This document shows positions 51,619 to 57,544 of a stretch of DNA of 57,544 nucleotides, piece after piece. The position numbers were made by a program, and so were the translations under genes. The DNA lies in assembly GCF_003846185.1 (NCBI RefSeq), contig NZ_ML123034.1, positions 6,021,185-6,078,728 on the forward strand. The letters run 5' to 3'. Origin of the DNA: Streptomyces sp. ADI96-02. GTDB taxonomy: Bacteria; Actinomycetota; Actinomycetes; Streptomycetales; Streptomycetaceae. Within the stretch, counting starts at the first letter, position 1. Every line of letters starts with the position of its first letter. The notes beneath the pieces are model-generated. The model was not told where the DNA came from. It worked only from the letters and a program-made list of their open reading frames with translations, and ran no database searches.

Positions 51619-52833
51619 TCAGGAGGGCGAGTCGGCCGACCGGGAACGCAAGCGCAGCGCGCGCAGCACGGCCTCCGTCGCGAAACGGCTCTCCGGCACG
51701 ACGAGTTGATCGCCGAAGATGCTCTCCAGGCTGCGCATGCGGTAGCGCACGGTCTGCGGGTGCACATCGAGAAGTTCGCCCATCTGGGCCGCCGTTCCCC
51801 GGGTGTCGAGCCAGATCCGCAGCGTCTCGATCAGCCGGTTGCGGCGGGTCGCGCTGATCCCCGCCACCGCGGCCAGCTCCCGCTGGGCGAGTTGGTCGAG
51901 CAGAGCGGGATCGGAGAGCAGCCACAGCGTGGTGAGGTGGTCCTCGCAGCGGATCAGCGGAGCGTCGTCGATCACGCCCGCGTCGACGAGTTCGAGTACG
52001 CGGCGCGCCCAGCGGATCGAGTCGCAGGCCAGGGCGGTGGGCACGGTCAGGCCGATCGCCGCGCGGGTGGCGGGCAGCGCCTGCTCCAGCATGGATCTCC
52101 GGGCCTCGTCCAGGGGCCCGGGGACGAGTAAGTGCGGTTGCGGGTCGCTGAGATCGACGAGGAGGTCGCGGTCCGCGTTGTGCCGGTCCAGCCCGGCCGG
52201 GGCCCGTACGGCGATGAGGGTGACCTCGTCGGGCAGCGACCAGCCGGTCTGCTCGCAGAGGTCGGCGATGGCGCTGCGCGGGGCGGGGCGGCCGGCGAGG
52301 ATGAGGTGGAGGAGGCGCCGGCGCAGTGCCTCGCTCTGCTCTCCGGACTGCGACTGCACCTCCAGGAAGCCTTCGCGGGACAGTGATTCCAGCTCGTCCA
52401 CGTAGGCGAAGAGCGCGTCGGCGAAGCTCAGCATCAGCGTGGGGGAGAGGTGGTAGCTCTGTCCCACCTTCTTGGCCCGCCGCAGTGCCACCCGCGCGCC
52501 CAGCCGGTAGGCCCCCTGAAGGGTGTCCATGCTCCGGCCCTCGTACGCCTCGAACCGTCCGAAGCGCCGGCACATGTCGTCGCGGAGGGTGGTGGAAGCG
52601 GAGGGCTCGGCCACCAGGTCGACGAAGGAGGAAAGGCTCTGCTCCACACCCACCCGGAGGGCCTGGCCGTTCGGACCGTCGAGCAGCCGGGCGTATTCCG
52701 GATAGGCCCGGGTCACCTCGACGCCGATTTCCTTGATGAGGCTGGGCAGTTCGGGCCGCATGATCGCGGCGAATTCCTGGGGGAGGGGCCCCAGAGGGTC
52801 TTCGGTATCCAACGGCTGTATGAGATGTGCCAT
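51619..52833 (-). CDS. PucR/CdaR-type transcriptional regulator
   Basis: The 404-residue protein ends with the PucR helix-turn-helix (RLIETLRIWLDTRGTAAQMG, then LLDVHPQTVRYRMRSLESIFG). The N-terminal half is helical (MRPELPSLIKEIGVEVTRAYPEY), of the RsbR/globin-sensor-like kind seen in this group, and the middle resembles a CdaR GGDEF-like domain (HLTTLWLLSDPALLDQLAQREL). ATG 52833 has AAGGGG 8 nt upstream. It is divergent from three secreted-protein genes across 832 gene-free nt that include inverted repeats, so it is the best candidate to control them. Confidence 0.85.
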   Translation of the reverse strand: MAHLIQPLDTEDPLGPLPQEFAAIMRPELPSLIKEIGVEVTRAYPEYARLLDGPNGQALRVGVEQSLSSFVDLVAEPSASTTLRDDMCRRFGRFEAYEGRSMDTLQGAYRLGARVALRRAKKVGQSYHLSPTLMLSFADALFAYVDELESLSREGFLEVQSQSGEQSEALRRRLLHLILAGRPAPRSAIADLCEQTGWSLPDEVTLIAVRAPAGLDRHNADRDLLVDLSDPQPHLLVPGPLDEARRSMLEQALPATRAAIGLTVPTALACDSIRWARRVLELVDAGVIDDAPLIRCEDHLTTLWLLSDPALLDQLAQRELAAVAGISATRRNRLIETLRIWLDTRGTAAQMGELLDVHPQTVRYRMRSLESIFGDQLVVPESRFATEAVLRALRLRSRSADSPS

Positions 52834-52919
52834 GACGTGTCCCCTTGCTCTCGGCGCCCGGGTGGTGGGGTGAGGCGGTGGGGGGAAAGCGCTCCCACGA
52901 ACCGACAAGTGCGTACCAG

Positions 52920-52953
52920 AGGGTCGTCCCGCCAGGGATTGCGGGACGACCCT
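52920..52953. terminator. perfect 12-bp hairpin in the divergent region
   Basis: AGGGTCGTCCCG (52920-52931) pairs with CGGGACGACCCT (52942-52953) around a 10-nt loop. It lies 87 nt upstream of the PucR start with no coding gene ending nearby, so it may sit in the pucR leader or end an unannotated RNA. Confidence 0.5.
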
Positions 52954-53434
52954 GAGTCCGCGACGAAGATAGACCAAGGAAACGGGACTGCACACCACTT
53001 GGGCAAGATCCGAGTGCGAGGGGCGGGCGGCGTGGCCGGGGCGTGGTACTTCCGTGCAGGTCGGACGGTACTGCGCACTTTCGGACAATGAATTTCGGCC
53101 GCGCGCTCCGGAGGTGACAACAAAGGCGCGCCACGGGCCGGGATCGGCCATCCGTGAACCGCGCCTTCCCCGGGGAGGCGCGGACGCAACCGTCTCACCA
53201 CGGGGAACAGGGGCAACGCCGACCGGTCGGCAGGCATTTCCGGCCGCTTGGCCGATTCGATCACCTTCGGCGGTACGGAACGGGGCGACGGCCCCGGTGG
53301 CGTCCGTCGAGGGAGCCCGCGGGTGTCCTCCGGGGCGGGGTTCCGGCCGCCGGGAGGTATTCCGGGCCCTCCGGATGCGCATTCCTTGATAAAGAGATCG
53401 CGTCCCGGTACTCATTTCCGGATCAAAAACGGTG

Positions 53435-53458
53435 GTCCGCAAAAGATCTTAGGCGGAC
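53435..53458. promoter_or_regulatory. inverted repeat, possible operator for the secreted-protein genes
   Basis: GTCCGC (53435-53440) and GCGGAC (53453-53458) flank AAAAGATCTTAG. The size and symmetry suit a dimeric regulator such as the PucR-type protein. It lies 207 nt before the first secreted-protein start. Confidence 0.4.
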
Positions 53459-53665
53459 GGATTGTGTCGCCCTGTTTCCCGCGAGTAACATCACGCCTCG
53501 ATCAATTCGGACACGAAATCTGCCCGAAATTTGATGCTCCTCCGCTCCCGGTCCGTTCGGGGCTCCATCACCGCCGGCGCTCGCCGTCGCGGTACGGCCA
53601 TGCGTCGCAGAACCGTTCGACTTCGTGCACGAGGCCGCGCCACGGCGGCCGACAGAGGGGACGAC

Positions 53666-54604
53666 ATGAGATCCGCTTCCAATCGAACCCGCGTAGGGCT
53701 GCTCGCGGCGTTCACGGCGTTCGGCGCCGTGTTCTCCACCGGCTCGGCCGCCGCCGCCACCCAGCTCAACGGCGACTGGGCGCCGTTCGACCGCTGCCCG
53801 GTCGACGCGCCCGCCATGCTCGCGGCGGACGGCGTCAACGACATCGCCACCTGCATCTCCTCGGCGTCGCTCACCGGCTCGATCACCCTCGGCAAGAGCA
53901 AGGTCCCCACCGGCGACAGCGATCTCCAACTCGGCGTCATCCAGCACGGTGACGGCTCGCCCGCCTCCCTGGTGGCACCGCCCGAGGGCGCGCTCGTCGC
54001 CGACCCGGCCGACATCCCCGGCGGCCTGCTCGGACTCATGTGCCCCTCCGGCATCCCCGTCGTCTCCGGCATCTGCCGCCAGTTGACGGACAGCACGCTC
54101 AACCGGGTGACCGCCACCATCGAACCCGCGGGCGCGCCCCGGGACTTCAACATGGTCGCCGCCTTCTCCACCGGTGAGCCCATTCTCACGATTCCGGTGC
54201 GCATCCACCTCAAGAACCCGCTCCTCGGCGACAAGTGCTACATCGGCACCACCGCCAACCCGGTGCTCCTGAAGCCGCAGAACGTGACCGCCCCGACCCT
54301 CTCGCTCCAGCGGTTCGCGGCCGACGGGACGCGCGACGAAGAGGCCGGCGAGATGGGCCGCTACACCTTCGACGGCGCGGACCAGGGCGACGCGGCGTTC
54401 GCCGTGCCCGGCGCCAGCGGCTGCGGCGCGGGACTCCTGGACTGGGCGGTGAACCTCAAGACCGGGCTGCCGTCCGCCTCCGGTAAGAACAGCGTGACGC
54501 TCAACGACACCTCGACGTACTTCGGCAGCCCCTACGACCCGGCCGGCCTCGCGCCGAACGAGGGCCGGAAGCTGTCGCAGTTCTGGCACTCCGCGGTGCG
54601 CTGA
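53666..54604 (+). CDS. secreted protein of unknown function, first of the PucR-linked set
   Basis: The 312-residue protein has a Sec signal peptide (MRSASNRTRVGLLAAFTAFG, cleavage near AAAATQ) and a predicted beta-rich domain with several Cys (RCPVDAP, TCISSAS, LMCPSGIP, GICRQ, KCYIGT, GCGAGL). There is no membrane tail or LPXTG. ATG 53666 has GAGGGG 7 nt upstream. I do not recognise a named family. Together with the next two secreted proteins it may form an extracellular complex or envelope layer. Confidence 0.75.
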   Translation: MRSASNRTRVGLLAAFTAFGAVFSTGSAAAATQLNGDWAPFDRCPVDAPAMLAADGVNDIATCISSASLTGSITLGKSKVPTGDSDLQLGVIQHGDGSPASLVAPPEGALVADPADIPGGLLGLMCPSGIPVVSGICRQLTDSTLNRVTATIEPAGAPRDFNMVAAFSTGEPILTIPVRIHLKNPLLGDKCYIGTTANPVLLKPQNVTAPTLSLQRFAADGTRDEEAGEMGRYTFDGADQGDAAFAVPGASGCGAGLLDWAVNLKTGLPSASGKNSVTLNDTSTYFGSPYDPAGLAPNEGRKLSQFWHSAVR

Positions 54605-54951
54605 GAATTGTCTCAGATATCCGCCGGAGAAGCCCATGGAGGAAAGAAGGTGATAAGGAATTCCTGGTGGACACCCTTCCCCCGGACTTCCTGTGAGAGT
54701 AATGTACTGCCCGGTAGGTGCGATATCCCGGATCGGCGCGAATCCTCATCCTGTCAGTGAGCGGAAATGCGTGACCCAGGCAGTCCCGAAATGAGCCGCC
54801 TTTCGGGCGCTCGACAGTGGCGAGGCCCCGGCAATCCGCCCTCGAATCATCAGCGGAAACGCCTTCTCCAGTCCAGTTCGAATCGTGGCCTCCGCTTCGC
54901 GGCGCCCACGTCCAGTCGAATCCCCAGCGGGACAGAAAAGGGAGTAACCCC
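54605..54951. other. gene-free gap between the first two secreted-protein genes
   Basis: A small hairpin, CTGAGA-ATTG-TCTCAG (54601-54616), overlaps the stop codon and may be a weak terminator. The rest is gene-free. The motif AGCGGAAA(T/C)GC appears twice (about 54759 and 54850). A separate promoter for the next gene is likely somewhere here. Confidence 0.4.
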
Positions 54952-55614
54952 ATGATCAAGCGAACCGGTGTCCTGACCGCGATCGGCGCAGCCGTGGCCG
55001 CCGTCGCCCTCGCCGTGCCGTCGGCCGTCGCCGCGCCGACCAGCTGGACCGTCAGCCCGACCGGCCCCTTCACCGGCAGCGCCGGCGTGACCGTCCTGAC
55101 GGACAACAACGGCAACAAGATCCAGTGCGCCACGTCCGCGGCGTCCGGAACGCTTCCCACCTCCCCGGTGGCGGGCAGCCCGGCCCAGCTCGCGTCCATC
55201 TCGGCGATCTCGTTCAACTCGCCGTGCACCGGCCCGTTCAGCTCCACGTGGTCGGTGACCACGACCACCACGCCCGCGTGGCAGCTCTGGGGGCTGGACT
55301 ACACGGCCGGCGCCGGGAGCAACTCCGCCGGCCTGGTGACCGGCGAGATCCGGGCGATCAAGGCGAAGGTCTCGGGCAGCAGCATCCTCGGCCCCTGCAC
55401 CTTCGACGTCTCCGGCAAGGTCGCCGCCAAGTACAACAACCCGACCTCCGGCGGCGCGAACGGCACGCTGGACACCAACGGCGGCGGTCTCACCCTGACC
55501 ATCTCCAACAAGGTCGGCGGCGGTTGCGGCATCGTCGGGGCCACCGCGAGCTTCGCGGGCCTCTACACCATCAAGAACACCGCCACGAACAAGTCGCCGG
55601 TCATCAGCGGCTGA
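54952..55614 (+). CDS. secreted beta-rich protein of unknown function, second of the set
   Basis: The 220-residue protein has a signal peptide (MIKRTGVLTAIGAAVAAVAL, cleavage near VAAPTS) and a Ser/Thr/Gly-rich domain (VSPTGPFTGSAGVTVLTDNN, CATSAASGTL, GPCTFDVSGKV, GGGCGIVGATASFAGLYT). Its Cys are well spaced for disulfides. ATG 54952 has AAAGGGAG upstream. I recall similar small secreted proteins in actinobacteria but cannot name a function. A strong terminator follows, so this gene and the next are separate units or only weakly linked. Confidence 0.75.
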   Translation: MIKRTGVLTAIGAAVAAVALAVPSAVAAPTSWTVSPTGPFTGSAGVTVLTDNNGNKIQCATSAASGTLPTSPVAGSPAQLASISAISFNSPCTGPFSSTWSVTTTTTPAWQLWGLDYTAGAGSNSAGLVTGEIRAIKAKVSGSSILGPCTFDVSGKVAAKYNNPTSGGANGTLDTNGGGLTLTISNKVGGGCGIVGATASFAGLYTIKNTATNKSPVISG

Positions 55615-55647
55615 TCGCCGACCGGTGACGACCCGTACGTGAACGCG

Positions 55648-55680
55648 GTGCCCGGCCGTGCCTCTTCGGCGGCCGGGCAC
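55648..55680 (+). terminator. perfect terminator-like hairpin
   Basis: GTGCCCGGCCG (55648-55658) pairs with CGGCCGGGCAC (55670-55680) around an 11-nt loop, 33 nt after the stop. Confidence 0.75.
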
Positions 55681-55916
55681 CCGTCGTTCCACTCACCCGC
55701 CGACAAGGGCGCGGGGCCGCCTTGTCATCACGTGCCAAGGAACCGGCGCCGCCGGACCGATCGACATCCCGGCTCTTCCCAGCCGCCGACGGTGTGCGTA
55801 GCGTACCCGTCGGTAGGGACCGTCCGGAGTCCGCCCGAAAGGCCGTTGCCGGGAAGTGGCCCCCTTACGCAGCCATCGCACCGATGGGCCAGCGCGCGCC
55901 GGAAGGACACATCCGC

Positions 55917-57422
55917 ATGACCGTCGATGCACGCGCCGCCGCGAGACGACGACCGCTCCACCTGGCGCTCGGCGGGGCGCTCGTGGTCGCCACCGCACTC
56001 GTTCCGAGCGCCGAATCCGCCGCGGCCGGGCAGGTCTTTGACGTCACCCTCCCCTACACCTGCCAACTCCCCTCCGGGGCTGAGGAGGTGGGCGTCGAGA
56101 TCTCGGCCGCGCTGCCCGTCGCGGCCTCCACGGGCGAGGAGATCCAGCCCGACGACGTCGTGGTCGAGGTGACTCTGCCGCCCTCCGCGCTCACCCAGTT
56201 CACCGCCCTGGAGGCGGCCACGCTGTCGGCCGTCGCGGAGCTGACCGTCCGCAACACCATCGGCGAGCAGAGCGCCGACGCCTCCTGGCAACGGCTCACC
56301 GCCCCCGAGACGGCGCTGCCGGCAGAAGGCCCGGTGGTGCTCACCGCCACCGGGGAGGTGCCCACGGTCGCGTTCGGCGCATCCGGCCGCGCGACGATCG
56401 CCCCGGCCGCGCTCGCCCTCACCCTCTCCCCCCGTAAGGCCGACGGTGAACCGACCACGCCCGCCGAACTGGCCGTCACCTGCGAGCCGGTGGACGGCGA
56501 GCAGGCCGAACTGGCCCGCATCGCGGTGCGCGACGTTGCCGGTCCGGCCGCCCCCGGCCCGGACGAGAAGCCGCCCGCGCCCGGCGAGGACGGTGCGGAG
56601 CCGCCCGCCCCGCACCGGCCGGGCCCCGGCCTCTCCTCGAACGTCCGGGAGCGGATCGACGCGCTCACCGAACGCAAGCTCAAGGCCCTGGACGGCGACG
56701 ATCCCGGAAGCTGCCCCATCGAGATCCCGCCCGAGTGGGTGATGACGACCGCCGAGACCTACGCGGCGGGCTTCGCCAACGCCTCCAAGCTGGACGGCGC
56801 GGCGGCCCTGGGACCGGCGTTCATGAAAGTCGTCCTGAACAAGCGCTACATCAACGACTCCTGCGCCTCGACCGTCGACGTCACCTCCGAGGTGCAGTTC
56901 GAGTACCAGGGACGTCGCCAACTGCCGCCGACCAAGGCCACGTTCCTGACCTACGGCTTCATGCCGACGACGGCCACGATGGTGCTGGAGCAGGTGGGGC
57001 CGCCGGCCGCGGTGCAGACCCACACGGTCACCAACACGCCCTCCTATCCGGAGGAGACGACGGTCACCGCCCAGCTCTCCATGCGCCTGTACGACGTCGA
57101 GGTCAACGGCGTCCCGCTGGACGTGGGGCCCGACTGCCGTACCGAGCGCCCTTTCGAGCAGGTCCTGCGGGGCTACGGCCAGAGCTATCCGCCGGCCGGC
57201 TACCTGGTGGCGTACGGCGGCACCCTGACGGGTTACGCGCACATTCCGCCGTTCCGGGGATGCGGAGTGGACGAGGACCTGGATCCGCTGTTCACGTCGG
57301 CGATCTCCAGCCCCGGCAAGAAGGCCGACAACTACACGAAGATGACGCAGGCGCCGCTGTGCGTGGCGACCAACCCGGAGGGCCCGGACTGCCCGCCGCG
57401 CAAGCCCAAGCCCGAGCGGTGA
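55917..57422 (+). CDS. secreted protein with DUF6801-like domain, third of the set
   Basis: The 501-residue protein has a signal peptide (cleavage near SAAAGQ), an N-terminal domain of the DUF6801 type (VFDVTLPYTCQLPSGAEEVGV, residues about 40-190), a Pro-rich linker (about 215-245), and a C-terminal domain with CPIEIPPEWVMTTAETYAAG and paired Cys (DSCAS, PDCRT, RGCGVDE, PDCPPR). It lacks a membrane tail. ATG 55917 has GGAAGGA 9 nt upstream. The function is unknown. A 14-bp perfect hairpin follows. Confidence 0.77.
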   Translation: MTVDARAAARRRPLHLALGGALVVATALVPSAESAAAGQVFDVTLPYTCQLPSGAEEVGVEISAALPVAASTGEEIQPDDVVVEVTLPPSALTQFTALEAATLSAVAELTVRNTIGEQSADASWQRLTAPETALPAEGPVVLTATGEVPTVAFGASGRATIAPAALALTLSPRKADGEPTTPAELAVTCEPVDGEQAELARIAVRDVAGPAAPGPDEKPPAPGEDGAEPPAPHRPGPGLSSNVRERIDALTERKLKALDGDDPGSCPIEIPPEWVMTTAETYAAGFANASKLDGAAALGPAFMKVVLNKRYINDSCASTVDVTSEVQFEYQGRRQLPPTKATFLTYGFMPTTATMVLEQVGPPAAVQTHTVTNTPSYPEETTVTAQLSMRLYDVEVNGVPLDVGPDCRTERPFEQVLRGYGQSYPPAGYLVAYGGTLTGYAHIPPFRGCGVDEDLDPLFTSAISSPGKKADNYTKMTQAPLCVATNPEGPDCPPRKPKPER

Positions 57423-57491
57423 CCCGCCCGCCGGCCCCCTGACCGGCCCGCCCCGTCGCGCACGGCGCGCGACCGGGCCCGTCCACGCATC

Positions 57492-57528
57492 AGCAGCCCT
57501 TCCGGCGCACCCGACCGGAAGGGCTGCT
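57492..57528 (+). terminator. perfect 14-bp terminator hairpin
   Basis: AGCAGCCCTTCCGG (57492-57505) pairs with CCGGAAGGGCTGCT (57515-57528) around a 9-nt loop, 70 nt after the last gene in the window. Confidence 0.85.
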
Positions 57529-57544
57529 CGGCGTGGCGGGGGGG

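Larger units (their letters stand above)
52834..53665. other. 832-nt gene-free divergent region before the secreted-protein cluster
   Basis: No gene is supported. It contains a perfect 12-bp stem-loop (52920-52931 with 52942-52953) and a 24-bp inverted repeat at 53435-53458 with an AT-rich centre. Positions 53390-53530 are clearly more AT-rich than the surroundings and look like a promoter region. The length is unusual for Streptomyces and could hide a small RNA. Confidence 0.5.

Overview
The window is a GC-rich actinobacterial chromosome segment, almost certainly Streptomyces. The reasons are very high third-position GC, GTG starts and GTGA/ATGA overlaps, GC-rich stem-loops without U-tracts, and typical Streptomyces gene sets: a conservon, an XRE/DUF397/anti-sigma-type ATPase locus, a class F sortase and an EgtA-like ligase. 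No rRNA, tRNA, CRISPR array or intact mobile element was found. All functions are read from sequence patterns and family knowledge; no search was run.

Layout. (1) 1-2.2 kb: the end of a WD40 beta-propeller gene, damaged at its 3' end by tyrosine-integrase debris. (2) 2.2-3.7 kb: a glutamate-cysteine ligase family 2 enzyme, then three stacked hairpins. (3) 4.0-10.2 kb: a ribose operon (rbsR-rbsA-rbsCB fusion-rbsK-rbsD) with twin LacI operators and an 18-bp tandem repeat between rbsCB and rbsK. (4) 10.2-15.3 kb, minus strand: two-component system, small secreted protein, class F sortase and secreted sphingomyelinase C. (5) 15.5-18.1 kb: two overlapping cytochrome P450 genes, the first lacking the EXXR arginine. 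(6) 18.3-25.7 kb: choline-to-betaine oxidation genes (aldehyde dehydrogenase, GMC choline dehydrogenase) and a betaine/choline ABC importer with two permeases fused in one chain. (7) 25.8-27.9 kb, minus: a VWA protein and a related secreted partner, probably from a leaderless promoter. (8) 28-32.2 kb: xylB, xylA and the ROK repressor xylR, with a palindromic operator between the divergent genes. (9) 32.3-34.2 kb, minus: secreted protein, DUF3105 and DUF305. (10) 34.4-35.7 kb: MarR and IclR regulators.

(11) 36.2-41 kb: a conservon (kinase-like CvnA, roadblock CvnB, DUF742 CvnC, GTPase CvnD) followed by a second EXXR-less, CYP157-type P450 with a long C-terminal tail. (12) 41-45.1 kb: a GH4 glycosidase, a truncated SnoaL-like protein and an isolated secreted parallel beta-helix protein behind a LacI-type palindrome. 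(13) 45.2-47.4 kb: an XRE/DUF397 pair divergent from an RsbW-like ATPase, with a 21-bp near-perfect operator between them. (14) 47.5-51.4 kb: a YchJ-like protein, a DHA2 drug exporter with an extra C-terminal cytoplasmic domain, an orphan ATP-grasp-like protein and a small hypothetical. (15) 51.6-57.5 kb: a PucR-type regulator divergent from three unusual secreted proteins, the last with a DUF6801-like domain.

The common theme is nutrient capture (ribose, xylose, choline/betaine, glycosides) mixed with cell-surface and developmental signalling modules. The best candidates for undescribed biology are the sortase and its LPXTG-less partner, the PucR-linked secreted set, the XRE/DUF397/ATPase locus with its palindrome, and the two EXXR-less P450s.
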